In this document: positions 54,343 through 63,147 of the stretch, piece after piece
Layout of the letters: each line of letters opens with the position of its first letter
How positions within the stretch are numbered: position 1 is the stretch's first letter
Assembly (NCBI RefSeq): GCF_000987775.1
Contig: NZ_LAHO01000011.1
Coordinates: 110,942 to 174,941, forward strand
DNA: 64,000 nucleotides
DNA from: Arsukibacterium ikkense
GTDB lineage: Bacteria > Pseudomonadota > Gammaproteobacteria > Enterobacterales > Alteromonadaceae
Direction: 5' to 3'
Translations under genes and position numbers: made by a program
Notes under the pieces: generated by a model
The model's input: only the letters and a program-made list of their open reading frames with translations
Told to the model about the DNA's origin: nothing
Databases searched by the model: none

Positions 54343-57300
54343 TCCGGATTTGGCTGTAACCCAAACCTTGTTGCTTCTCTACAATAATTTGTACCGGCAC
54401 CCGCTGTTTTAGCGCCTCTACATGGCTGATAATACCAATCATCTTGCCGCTGGCATTAAGCTGATCCAGCACCGCCAGTGCACTTTCCAGGGTATCAGCA
54501 TCAAGGGTGCCAAAACCTTCGTCCAGAAATAGCGAATCAATGCTGGTTTTACTGCTAACCAGATCAGATAACGCCAGTGCCAGCGCCAGACTGACCAGAA
54601 AACTCTCACCACCCGATAAGGTTTTGGTATCCCGCGCCACATCAGCCTGCCAGGTATCCAGCACTTGCAACTCCAGCTCTGCACTAGGGTGGCGGGCCAA
54701 TTGATAGCGGTTATGCAGTAACTGTAACTGGCGATTAGCCAGTACTACCAGTTGCTGCAGGGTCAGGCCCTGGGCAAAACGGCGGTACTTTGCGCCATCG
54801 GCCGAGCCAATCAGGCTGTTTAATCGTTGCCATAGTGCCAGGTGCTGCTCTGCCGCGGCAATCTGTGCCAGTAAACTTTGCTGAGCAACACGCTGCTGCT
54901 GATCACTGCTAAGCTGGTGTTGCAGCCGGCCCTGCTGCTCGCTAAGGTGCTGCACCTGTTGCTCCAGCTGTTGTAACTGCAACTGCAATTGCGCGGGCGG
55001 TTCGGCAGTGAGTTGTTGCCGCGTCAATTCTTCATAGCGCTGCTGCCGGTCTGCCAGCAGGCGCCTGCTGGCTACCTCAGCTTGCTGCAATTGTTGCTGC
55101 AGTACAGTCAGCTCGCTTAGCTCGGCATCACTGAGCAAGGCAGCCAGAAAAGCCGCTTCATCGTTAAACTCACTGACGGCCAGCGCTTGCTGCCACTGCA
55201 GGGTTGCTTGTTGCATATCTACCGATGTCTGTGTCAGCTGGCGTTGCAACACTTGTTGCTGCCCCTGTGCATGCTGCAATTGCTGTTGCACCTGTTGCAG
55301 TTGCCGGTTTACTGCAGCCAGATCCGGAGGGGCTGGCTGCTGCTGTGGCGGCTGCTGTTGCAACGCCTGCCACTGCTGCTGCCACTGCGCCAACTCACTG
55401 GACCTGGCCTTCAGTTGCTCAGTTAACACTTGTTGCTGCTGTGCCAACATTGCTTGCTGATGTGCCAGTTCAGTCTGCTGGCGCTCTGCCAGCTGTTGCT
55501 TGGCGACCAGTTGCTGCAATTGTTGCTGCTGCTGCTCCAGCTGTTGCAGCTGTTGCCCGCTGGCCGCAAGTTGCTGTTCTAATTGATGATAATGCGCGCT
55601 AAGTGCCTGCGCAATTACGCTACTGTCTGATTGCTCTGCAGGCTCAATCACACCTTGCAACAGCGGTTGCAACTGACTTTTCAGCTCCTCCAGCTCGGTT
55701 TGTTGCAGGCCAAGCTGACGTTGCAGCTGCGCGGTTTCAGTATTCAGCTCTGCCTGGCGGGTGCGTGCCGCCTCGCCCTGCATTTGTATCTTGTTTAGCT
55801 CTGTTTCTTTTTCAGCCAGTTGCTTAGCCATTGCTGAATCATCTAACTGCTGATATTCGCTGACTGCCGGGTGCTCGATACTGCCACAAAGCGGACAAGG
55901 TTGCTCTGGCTGCAAGTTAGCCCGGTGTTCAGATAACTGCATAATCAGCTGTTGTTGCGCTAATAACTGTTTTTTATCTGCTATCTGTTCATTCAGGCTT
56001 TTAAAGCGCTGGCGCAAAGTAGTCAGTTCGTCAGCCAGCGGCGCCAGTTGCTGTTGTTTGTCGGTAAGCAGTTGTTGTAATTCTGCCAGTTGCTGTTGCC
56101 TTTTTAGCTGCTGGCCCAGCAGCCGCTGTGCCTGCTGCAGCTGATACAGCCGCTGTTGTTGCTGCTGCTGTTGCTGGCGCAGCGCAGCAGCATCATTGCC
56201 CTGTGTTAACCTTGCCAGTTGCTGCTGCAACTGGTCGTGCTCTGTGCTCTGTTGCTGCAAGGTCGCTGCCAGCCCGCTCTGCTGTTGCTCTATATCTTGT
56301 TGCTGCTGCACCAGCTGTTGCTGTTGTTGCAACGAGTGTTGCTGCTGGCCTGCCAGACATTGCCAACCTTGCCAGAGCGTATTCGCCTGCCTGATGCTGG
56401 CTGCTTCAATATCGGCCTGCAGCTGTTGTTGCTCGGTGATTAACTGCTGCTGGCGCTGCTGCGTCTGTTGCAAGGCCTGAAACAGCGGTGCCAGCTTACT
56501 GGCGGGCTGATGGCGTTGCAGCCGGTCGAGTTTTGGTTGCTGTTGTTGTTGCTGTCTATTAAGGTCTGCGGCTTCCAGTTGGCTTTGTTGCAGCGCCAAC
56601 TCTGCAGCTGAGACTTGCTGACACCACTGCAGCAGTTGTCGCTGCTGGCTTACTGCGCTTTGTTGCGCTGCCAGCTGACTTTTTAACTGCGCCAGTTCCG
56701 CCTTGAGTACCAGCTGTTGCTCAGCAGAAAGTAACGCTGTGGCCGATGCTTTCGCCTGCAGCAGCTCCAGCGCGGTTTTATGCTCGCGGGCGTCACTGAA
56801 CACCTGCTCAGAGATCCGGCCATAAATATCGGTGCCGGTCAGCTCTTCCAGCAATTCGGCCCGCTCATTAGCATCGGCATTTAAAAAGGCAGCAAAGCTG
56901 CCCTGGGCCAACAGCATCGACTTGGTAAAGCGGCCAAAGTCCAGCCCGGTCAGCTCAGTTATCAGTTTTAATTTTTCGTTGGTTTTTTCAGCCAGAATAG
57001 TGCCATCCAGCCTGGCCAGTTCTACTTTTGCTGGCTGTAAATTGCCATCGGTCTGACCGCGGGCGCGGCGCTGGCTCCAGAAAGCACGATAGCCCTGACC
57101 TGCCACTTCAAATTCAACTTCAGCCAGACATTCACTGCTGTGGCGGCTCATCAGCTCATTGCTGGTGGGTGAGGTTTTTAAACGCGGCGTCTGGTGATAT
57201 AACGCCAGGCAGATCGCATCAAGAATAGTGGTTTTACCGGCACCGGTCGGGCCAACAATGGCAAATAAACTGGTGCTGTCAAACGGCGGCTGGCGAAAGT

Positions 57301-57361
57301 CAACCAGCCATTCGCCGCGTAAGGAATTAAGGTTTTGCAGCCGTACCGCCAGGATTTTCAT
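54332..57361 (-). CDS. sbcC: Exonuclease subunit SbcC, glutamine-rich
   Basis: 1009 aa, SMC/Rad50-like. The N-terminal ATPase half has GPTGAGKTTILDA (about 37-49). A very long coiled coil (about 180-850) is broken by the zinc hook CPLCG (about 497). The C-terminal half has the signature TLSGGESFLVSLALAL (about 915) and Walker B SLFLDEGFGTLD. With SbcD it cuts hairpins and DNA ends. The coiled coil is extraordinarily rich in Gln, with runs of six to nine consecutive Gln, written in DNA as CAG/CTG-type triplets. Its start overlaps the sbcD stop (ATGA). Confidence 0.95.
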   Translation of the reverse strand: MKILAVRLQNLNSLRGEWLVDFRQPPFDSTSLFAIVGPTGAGKTTILDAICLALYHQTPRLKTSPTSNELMSRHSSECLAEVEFEVAGQGYRAFWSQRRARGQTDGNLQPAKVELARLDGTILAEKTNEKLKLITELTGLDFGRFTKSMLLAQGSFAAFLNADANERAELLEELTGTDIYGRISEQVFSDAREHKTALELLQAKASATALLSAEQQLVLKAELAQLKSQLAAQQSAVSQQRQLLQWCQQVSAAELALQQSQLEAADLNRQQQQQQPKLDRLQRHQPASKLAPLFQALQQTQQRQQQLITEQQQLQADIEAASIRQANTLWQGWQCLAGQQQHSLQQQQQLVQQQQDIEQQQSGLAATLQQQSTEHDQLQQQLARLTQGNDAAALRQQQQQQQQRLYQLQQAQRLLGQQLKRQQQLAELQQLLTDKQQQLAPLADELTTLRQRFKSLNEQIADKKQLLAQQQLIMQLSEHRANLQPEQPCPLCGSIEHPAVSEYQQLDDSAMAKQLAEKETELNKIQMQGEAARTRQAELNTETAQLQRQLGLQQTELEELKSQLQPLLQGVIEPAEQSDSSVIAQALSAHYHQLEQQLAASGQQLQQLEQQQQQLQQLVAKQQLAERQQTELAHQQAMLAQQQQVLTEQLKARSSELAQWQQQWQALQQQPPQQQPAPPDLAAVNRQLQQVQQQLQHAQGQQQVLQRQLTQTSVDMQQATLQWQQALAVSEFNDEAAFLAALLSDAELSELTVLQQQLQQAEVASRRLLADRQQRYEELTRQQLTAEPPAQLQLQLQQLEQQVQHLSEQQGRLQHQLSSDQQQRVAQQSLLAQIAAAEQHLALWQRLNSLIGSADGAKYRRFAQGLTLQQLVVLANRQLQLLHNRYQLARHPSAELELQVLDTWQADVARDTKTLSGGESFLVSLALALALSDLVSSKTSIDSLFLDEGFGTLDADTLESALAVLDQLNASGKMIGIISHVEALKQRVPVQIIVEKQQGLGYSQIRISQ

Positions 57362-58611
57362 GCGTTACCATCCTGACTGCCGCTGGCTAGCTGCGGCTCA
57401 GTGTCCTGCACTTTGGCCAGTACCAGCTGATGCAGCTCTGTAAGTTGTTGTTGCTGCTCGGCCGTTAGCACTTCATCGGCCAGCCGCGCCTGCCAGACAT
57501 CAGCTGGCGACAGCTCTGCCAAACTGGTTTGCTCCAGCTGCTGCAAGCTGGCACCGCTGTTACTGCGCTCACGGCGCAGCCGCAATAGCTCTACCGGTAA
57601 GTCGTTAAGCAGTTGCTCAACCCGCGGCTGTAAGTCGGTTAAATAGCCGTCGCTGCTGTTAATCACCACTTCCAGCCACAAACTGGCTCCGCTGACCAGG
57701 TTATCCAGCAACGGCTGCAGCATGGTTGGCAAGCTGGCTAAATCGGTTTTAAGGCTGGCTAACGGTTGAAAGCAGGGAATATTGACACTGCTAACGATTT
57801 TTTCACCACCGCTAAACTCCAGCAACCACAGCTGCTTTTGCTGGCGGGCTTCATCAAAACTAAGGGGGATCGGCGAGCCGCTGTAACGGATATCGGTGTT
57901 GCTGTTTAGCTGCTGCGCCTGATGAATATGACCGAGCGCAATGTAATCCGCTGGCGGAAAGCGACTTGCCGAAAAGGCCTCCAGGGTACCAATATAAATA
58001 TCGCGCACTGATTCTGACTGGCTGACACCAAGGGTGGTTAAGTGGCCCGTCATTACTATAGGCAACTGCAGCTGATGCTGCTGGTTGTAGCGCTCGGCCA
58101 AAGCAAACAACTGCTGATAATGGTCAGCGATAGCCTGTTGCAAGTCTTGCTGTTTTTGCCGGCCGCTCTGCCCGGCCTGGCTTTGCAGTACATCGCGCGG
58201 CCTGATAAAAGGCACCGCAGCCAGCAAGCAGGCAGCGTCGCCACTATTATTTAGCAGCACCACTAATTGCTCCGCTAATGCAGCCGGAATAGCGGGAATA
58301 ACAGTGGTACGCAGCTGCGCCAGCAGTTGTTTACTTTCGGCCAGCACGGCCGGCGAGTCATGGTTACCGCCTAAGATCACTAACTGGCAACCGCTTGACT
58401 GCAAATCGACAATAAACTGGTTATACAGCTCGCGGGCATAACTGGGCGGGGTGGCGGTATCAAACACATCACCGGCAACAATTATCGCGTCGATGTTCAG
58501 CTCATTCACCTGAGCAACCAGCCATTGCAAAAAGGCCGCATGCTCAGCGGCGCGGCTTTTACCAATAAAATGCTGGCCTAAATGCCAGTCGGAACTATGG
58601 AGAATTCGCAT
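57358..58611 (-). CDS. sbcD: Exonuclease subunit SbcD
   Basis: 417 aa, Mre11-like metallophosphoesterase. Metal ligands are in LHSSDWHLGQ (about 4-13), VAGDVFDTA (about 45), LGGNHDSP (about 80), MTGHLTT (about 190) and LGHIHQAQ (about 220); the capping domain follows. ATG 58611 starts directly with MRILHSSDWH; a GTG three codons upstream is possible. It forms an operon with sbcC. Confidence 0.95.
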   Translation of the reverse strand: MRILHSSDWHLGQHFIGKSRAAEHAAFLQWLVAQVNELNIDAIIVAGDVFDTATPPSYARELYNQFIVDLQSSGCQLVILGGNHDSPAVLAESKQLLAQLRTTVIPAIPAALAEQLVVLLNNSGDAACLLAAVPFIRPRDVLQSQAGQSGRQKQQDLQQAIADHYQQLFALAERYNQQHQLQLPIVMTGHLTTLGVSQSESVRDIYIGTLEAFSASRFPPADYIALGHIHQAQQLNSNTDIRYSGSPIPLSFDEARQQKQLWLLEFSGGEKIVSSVNIPCFQPLASLKTDLASLPTMLQPLLDNLVSGASLWLEVVINSSDGYLTDLQPRVEQLLNDLPVELLRLRRERSNSGASLQQLEQTSLAELSPADVWQARLADEVLTAEQQQQLTELHQLVLAKVQDTEPQLASGSQDGNA

Positions 58612-58663
58612 TGCCAGCACTATTCGTTTAGAGATCCCGCTTAGAGAACCGTCAGGCTAAAGT

Positions 58664-58689
58664 AAAAAGCCTGACGAAGCAGGCTTTTT
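58664..58689 (-). terminator. Bidirectional terminator at the island border
   Basis: A perfect 10-bp stem AAAAAGCCTG/CAGGCTTTTT with a 6-nt loop, T-run on both strands. It stops minus-strand transcription from the island before sbcD. Confidence 0.8.
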
Positions 58690-58697
58690 GGTCATTC

Positions 58698-58844
58698 TTA
58701 CATTCCGGCCCTAAAACGGGACTATTACACTTCCCGGAATGTAAAGACGATTTCCCATATAAATCAACCAACATACGTCTCCTAATCATCAATAACACAT
58801 AAAATGTAAAGACGAAGCTAAAAGTCTTAAACGACTTTACATTT
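58698..58844. repeat. Cluster of AATGTAAAG repeats at the core/island junction
   Basis: Two inverted-repeat pairs: TTACATTCCGG (58698-58708) with CCGGAATGTAA (58734-58744), and AAATGTAAAG (58802-58811) with CTTTACATTT (58835-58844). AATGTAAAGACGA also occurs as a direct repeat at 58738 and 58803. Base composition falls sharply to the right of here. The remaining 58845-59134 is AT-rich with no gene seen. It may be a recombination or attachment site, or protein-binding repeats. Confidence 0.55.
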
Positions 58845-59134
58845 ACCTCAATCGGGAACACCCCAAAGGGTTAGTCTTTACTAATTATATCGCAGTTAAA
58901 GTATATTACTATTTCAATGATACCATCGACAGAACCATTTAAATACGATGTTATCCACCACATTACATGTCATTTTGCCCTCTCTTTATCCATTTCGAGT
59001 GAAGCTCAAAAACTCGGACTAAAGCTGCGCTAACCGATGGAGACTGAAGCAATTTTTTGCAGTTTTCAAAACAATAAAACCAATGGTTGCACGATTTAAA
59101 ACTGGATACAACTAGGCATCGCACATCATGGTTG

Positions 59135-59803
59135 TTACTGCTCTACTTTATTAATTAGTGCTCTAACGTCGGTTGAGCTAAACTTACTGTCCTCTGTTGT
59201 CCAGGCAACTGTCATCTTTGCAGCTTTCAAGCAACGTATTAAACGTGCTATATCGTTAGGATTGCCTTGAGTATGCAAATATAATTTTCTTAGGGTCCTT
59301 TCGTTAGGGCTGTGTCCTTCTGGTAAACGTTTCTCTCCGATTAAAACAGTTTTGTCTTCTTCCTTAATAACTCGTTCGGGTAGGTCAGGTCTGATCACAT
59401 TCCAATTTCTTCTTAGATTTTCTATTTTTTGGGTTAGTGGTAACGAAACGGGTAAGGCAGCATTAAGATCCGTCAGAAAACGTATCAGATCGAACGGCGT
59501 GGTTGATTGACTTTGGCCAATCCCAAGCTCTAACTTTATTTGCTCTTCTTGCCATGGTTTTACGTATACGCAAAATTGACCTTTTCTATGAGCCCCATAA
59601 AGCTTTAGCTCTAACATATATCGCGTATTTCTCAGAAAGACAAACAACTGATCTTGCGTTTCGATATCATCATCGTCAAAAAACATTAGAAATAGAAATC
59701 TACCCCTTCCGTTTTGCACCTCAAACGCAATTGTTTGCTCGTCACGCTCAATAGACTCGTTAAACAATGGCGACAATCCAGAGAAATTAAACTGTGTTGA
59801 CAT
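59135..59803 (-). CDS. Unknown island protein
   Basis: 222 aa, no signal peptide or membrane helix. The N-terminal half is beta-rich (FEVQNGRGRFLFLMFFDDDD, about 28-47), the C-terminal half helical and charged (GEKRLPEGHSPNERTLRKLYLHTQGN, about 158-183), with regular spacing of Arg/Lys. I do not recognise a family. AT-rich relative to the sbc genes, consistent with acquisition. ATG 59803 opens the frame. Confidence 0.6.
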   Translation of the reverse strand: MSTQFNFSGLSPLFNESIERDEQTIAFEVQNGRGRFLFLMFFDDDDIETQDQLFVFLRNTRYMLELKLYGAHRKGQFCVYVKPWQEEQIKLELGIGQSQSTTPFDLIRFLTDLNAALPVSLPLTQKIENLRRNWNVIRPDLPERVIKEEDKTVLIGEKRLPEGHSPNERTLRKLYLHTQGNPNDIARLIRCLKAAKMTVAWTTEDSKFSSTDVRALINKVEQ

Positions 59804-59983
59804 ATACTGAACCTATATTTTTAATGGATACCGTCCCTCTTGCTCTACATTAAGGGTGTCGTTATTACTACCAAAACGTTCCATGTGGTGATTTAAAGAT
59901 TAATCATCTCGCTACCAAATCGTAACCAGACGCTTTGCCATAAAGTAAGGGGATGCATGTTCATGAACTACCGTGAAAAATCG

Positions 59984-60271
59984 CTAAATCGCCTCAGCAA
60001 CATGTATTACCATCAACCAATGTTGGCCCATTTTTCGCTTCACACGCAATAAAACATGCGTCGCTATGGCTATCGGAGCGATTCTTGGAATATAAAACGC
60101 ACTAGGCAAACGTGATGATGTACTCAGAGAATTTCTGATTCTCTCACAGGCAATTGATTTAAAAAGACCAGATGGGCCATCGAAATCAACTGCGTGAGCG
60201 ATACCAACAACATTTCCCAATAATGAATAAGGCCGGAAGCACATATCGCTTTGCGGCCCTTGCTTTTCCAT
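59984..60271 (-). CDS. Doubtful open frame, possibly a repeat remnant
   Basis: 95 codons with odd composition (many Ile, Arg, Pro, Ser; no clear secondary-structure pattern) and no good ribosome site. The start ATG gives MEKQGPQSDM. It could be a translated fragment of a dispersed non-coding element rather than a gene. Kept because it fills most of the 498-base gap between 59803 and 60302. Confidence 0.25.
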   Translation of the reverse strand: MEKQGPQSDMCFRPYSLLGNVVGIAHAVDFDGPSGLFKSIACERIRNSLSTSSRLPSAFYIPRIAPIAIATHVLLRVKRKMGQHWLMVIHVAEAI

Positions 60272-60301
60272 GTTGAGAGCTAGGAGCTCTCCTCAAAATA
60301 C

Positions 60302-60655
60302 TTACTTTATTACAACGCCCAAAATCTCAGACAGTTTTCTATAAAAATCAGTCCGAGCTCTTGGATTCTTCAAGTCTGCACAGGCTTTTTCAAGCGCTGC
60401 AATGGCTTTATCTTCAGTGATTTTTCTTTCAGATACTAAAAGCTTCAGTTTCGTGTCGTATATGTATTGGAGCTCATTATATCCATCACATTGGGCACAT
60501 GAAACTAAGCTGTTATCTCTTGCTCCACCTGGTTTTTTATCTTCGTACCTATACTTGTCGTTAATTTCTCGAATAGTTTTCGCAGACATCTTGTGTACTA
60601 CCTCTGTTTTTTTTAACCGCAATAAGTCATCTATACAGGACTGCAAACTCTTCAT
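60302..60655 (-). CDS. Unknown small protein with CxxC
   Basis: 117 aa from ATG 60655. The frame is open twelve codons further upstream, but that stretch (FSLSLSR) looks like spacer. Mostly helical and basic, with one CAQCDGYNELQYIYD segment (CxxC, about 53-56) that could bind zinc or begin a J-domain-like cysteine site. No family assigned. It ends 60 bases before the cysteine-rich secreted gene in the transcription order. Confidence 0.55.
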   Translation of the reverse strand: MKSLQSCIDDLLRLKKTEVVHKMSAKTIREINDKYRYEDKKPGGARDNSLVSCAQCDGYNELQYIYDTKLKLLVSERKITEDKAIAALEKACADLKNPRARTDFYRKLSEILGVVIK

Positions 60656-60720
60656 TCTACTTAAGCTTAGCGAAAAACCGAGTATTGCCACTCCGACCCC
60701 TGCCGGTGTGGCAATGCAAG

Positions 60721-61269
60721 CTAACAGCTACTCGTGCAGGTTGAGCCGTCTTGCTCTAAACAAGTGCCACGATAAGCGCAATAGTAGCCTCTATGAGTTT
60801 CACCTTTAGTCGTTGTGCCTCCACTCATTACTGAAAATGTTTCCTCTGAATGATTTAAACTGGGTCTGCTTAATATTAATACATCAGTCGCATCTTCCAC
60901 ACGTGCTCCAATCATTGTGCTCGCTATCTTTTGCGCACCGAATAAACTCAATAGTGTATAAATTTCTGAGGCGGTTAACTCGGCTTCAAGGACAGAATGG
61001 TTCAGGCTAGCAAGCCCTCTATTGTTAATCACCAAGCTTTCTATAAAATCTCTTTGTGCATGCTCAGAGAGACTATTCCAGACTTCGCTGTCTTCTAACT
61101 TATACAGGTCTTCAGTAGATTTAATTTCTGCCATTTGTTTAGCGACAGATTCCGCCCAAATTTGCTGTGCGTTAACAGAGTCCAAAGATGCAAGCTTTGA
61201 ATCAGCTGACACTGAAAATACTGTACATGCCAATATAGTCGATAGTAGAACCTTTTTAATAGTTAACAT
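60721..61269 (-). CDS. Secreted protein with C-terminal cysteine motif, copy 1
   Basis: 182 aa. Signal peptide about 1-20 (FSVSA|DS). A helical middle domain (about 25-125) contains SLVINNRGLASLN, VLEAELTASEIY and LLSLFGAQ. A glycine pair (SGG, about 148) is followed by a short tail ending in C-x5-C-x7-C-x3-C at the very C-terminus. Clear paralogue of the gene at 62465, sharing both the middle domain and the exact cysteine spacing. This suggests a leader-like domain and a disulfide-bonded C-terminal peptide. ATG 61269 has GAGGAAATATA; a GGCTC/GAGCC hairpin lies 24 bases upstream. Confidence 0.75.
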   Translation of the reverse strand: MLTIKKVLLSTILACTVFSVSADSKLASLDSVNAQQIWAESVAKQMAEIKSTEDLYKLEDSEVWNSLSEHAQRDFIESLVINNRGLASLNHSVLEAELTASEIYTLLSLFGAQKIASTMIGARVEDATDVLILSRPSLNHSEETFSVMSGGTTTKGETHRGYYCAYRGTCLEQDGSTCTSSC

Positions 61270-61618
61270 TATATTTCCTCGATGAGTAATTAGGCTCGTC
61301 TTTAGAGCCAGTTGCAAGTTACCGACATCAATAATGATGCCAAAAATAAGTAAAACCATATCAAACTAAAATCCGAATAATCTGGAACTTAGATGTTTTA
61401 AAGCGAACAATCCAACAAGTACTTTTCTATTTTCATTTTAATCAATACAAAACACTCAAAGCTAACCAAACTAATCTATAAACGCTTTCAAAAACTTCCA
61501 ATATGCGAAAGACACATCCTCCATAATGGAAGTATCAGTGCTTTTTCAAACGAAATGGTGAACTAAGAGTAAAGGCTTGGCTAGACTCAGCTGCATAACC
61601 AAACAACCTATTAACCAC
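61270..61618. other. AT-rich gap between island genes
   Basis: 349 bases. It contains the 5' hairpin of the copy 1 gene (61293-61309). No RNA gene, repeat or further coding frame could be supported. Confidence 0.5.
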
Positions 61619-62407
61619 CTAGTTACTAGCTAAACTAAGACTTCTTAAAAACTCCTTACTCTCTTCGGACCAGGCACCAACCTGTTTTTCCAGATCCCCA
61701 TCTTTATAGTAATAAATCGTTGGAGTTCCCCAGAACTTGATAGTCTTCCAATCTTCAACTCCAACGACAATATCGTAACCCTGATTATCTGTATCTTGAT
61801 AAAAATCGGCCAGATCGAAAATTGGGGGTGGTTTAAAAGCCCAAATCAAAGATACTGATTTGAATTCAATATTCTCCTCTTCTAACCAATCTTTAAGCCG
61901 CTTTGATGGCGTGCAGTAGGGAGACGACACAATTATCAAAGTATTGTCTTTATTTGGTTCGAATAACTCCAGTTCATGATTTAAAAGTAACTCACCTTTA
62001 ACACCATCCTTGTTTGGCAAAAACTGTCTTACACCATCTATGTATTCTCTAGATGGTTTATAAAAGTTACCTGTTCTGTCCAAATAATCTTCATATTGGT
62101 TAATGGTACTGTGAGTACGAGTATAGAAATGACTTTTTTTAACTGCTGAAAACAATATGTGGCTATCTCTATCATCTTCCATCTTAATATCATTTTCGAA
62201 GAATTTTTTTAAACAGTTATCTTCAAAAGCGCGGAGCATCTCAGACCTTCGGTCAACCTTAACGCCATTTTCAATAACTACATCGCGATGAGTTTTTTCT
62301 ACTTCACCGGCAATTTCTAACAGTCCATAAGGATTGCTACACCGTTGGATATCGTCAATATCACTGGTTAGGGCTGCTAAAAGAATTAAAGCATTTATAA
62401 GATTCAT
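61619..62407 (-). CDS. Secreted thioredoxin-fold protein with CxxS active site
   Basis: 262 aa. Signal peptide about 1-15 or slightly longer (NALILLAALTS). The first domain (about 16-130) is unknown and has two cysteines (RCSN, DNCLK). The C-terminal thioredoxin-like domain starts LIIVSSPYCTPSKRLKDWL (about 150-168; CTPS in place of CxxC) and has the cis-proline WGTPTIYYYKDG (about 232). A CxxS centre favours thiol isomerase/glutathionylation chemistry over net oxidation. It lies between the two cysteine-tail paralogues on the same strand, so it may shape their disulfides (inference). Start ATG 62407; ATG 62419 is in frame. Confidence 0.75.
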   Translation of the reverse strand: MNLINALILLAALTSDIDDIQRCSNPYGLLEIAGEVEKTHRDVVIENGVKVDRRSEMLRAFEDNCLKKFFENDIKMEDDRDSHILFSAVKKSHFYTRTHSTINQYEDYLDRTGNFYKPSREYIDGVRQFLPNKDGVKGELLLNHELELFEPNKDNTLIIVSSPYCTPSKRLKDWLEEENIEFKSVSLIWAFKPPPIFDLADFYQDTDNQGYDIVVGVEDWKTIKFWGTPTIYYYKDGDLEKQVGAWSEESKEFLRSLSLASN

Positions 62408-62464
62408 CTTTAGTCTCACGATTACACCGCCTACCTCTACGTAAGCGGTGTAACATATTTTTAA

Positions 62465-63034
62465 TTAACAGCTAGTTGTACAGATTGCACCATCTTGGTC
62501 TAAACACTGACCTGCATCATGGCAATACTTTCCTTTCTGATCACTTTTACTAACTACGCCACCACCGTTCATTATTTGGTATCCACCAGGTTCACTTAAA
62601 TCAGTTTTCTGCGATTTACGATATTGAGGATTATTTAGCAAAAGGACATCAGTCTCAGATTCAACAATTGCATCCGTCATTAAGCTTGCCAGCCTTTGTG
62701 CACCGAATAAGCTTAGTATTGAGTAGATTTCTGAAACTGTTAACTCCGCCTCTAAAACTGCATAATTGAAGCCAGCTAGACCTTTGTCATTGATGACCAA
62801 GCTCTCAACAAAAGTGTTTTTTGCGTACTCGGTGAGGCTCTCCCAAGATTTATTGCTGTCTAATTTATACAAATCTTTTGTAGACTTGATTGGTGCTAAC
62901 TGGTGAGATACTGTATTTTCCCAAAGCTGATTCAACTTAGCGCTGTCTGCCCCCGACAAGTCTGAATTTGCCGAGACATTAAAAGCTGCAATAGCAAAAA
63001 CAGTGGACCATATAATATTTTTTCTGATTAACAT
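62465..63034 (-). CDS. Secreted protein with C-terminal cysteine motif, copy 2
   Basis: 189 aa. Signal peptide about 1-22 (FNVSA|NS). It has the same order of blocks as the gene at 60721 (SLVINDKGLAGFN, VLEAELTVSEIY, LLFGAQ region), a glycine-rich NGGG near 155, and a tail ending C-x5-C-x7-C-x3-C with QDG conserved between cysteines 2 and 3. ATG 63034 has AAGGGAAC upstream, and a CGCCC/GGGCG hairpin 21 bases before it mirrors the hairpin of the other copy. Not recognised as a known family. Confidence 0.75.
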   Translation of the reverse strand: MLIRKNIIWSTVFAIAAFNVSANSDLSGADSAKLNQLWENTVSHQLAPIKSTKDLYKLDSNKSWESLTEYAKNTFVESLVINDKGLAGFNYAVLEAELTVSEIYSILSLFGAQRLASLMTDAIVESETDVLLLNNPQYRKSQKTDLSEPGGYQIMNGGGVVSKSDQKGKYCHDAGQCLDQDGAICTTSC

Positions 63035-63147
63035 TGTAGTTCCCTTATAGTTCACGCCCTTTTTTGGGCGGCATATTGTTAGAAAGTAACGCAAAATTGG
63101 AAGTGTCTAATTAACACGATATTTCAATAAAATCTGGTGTGGGATGC

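Noticed and set aside
55170..56480. Long Ala-, Leu- or Cys-rich open frames opposite sbcC
   Set aside because: They are by-products of the CAG/CTG-type repeats in the Gln-rich coiled coil read in other frames.
58698..58844. Integron attC site
   Set aside because: Inverted repeats are present, but the R'/R'' core sites (GTTRRRY) and the attC fold are not, and no integrase gene is in the window.
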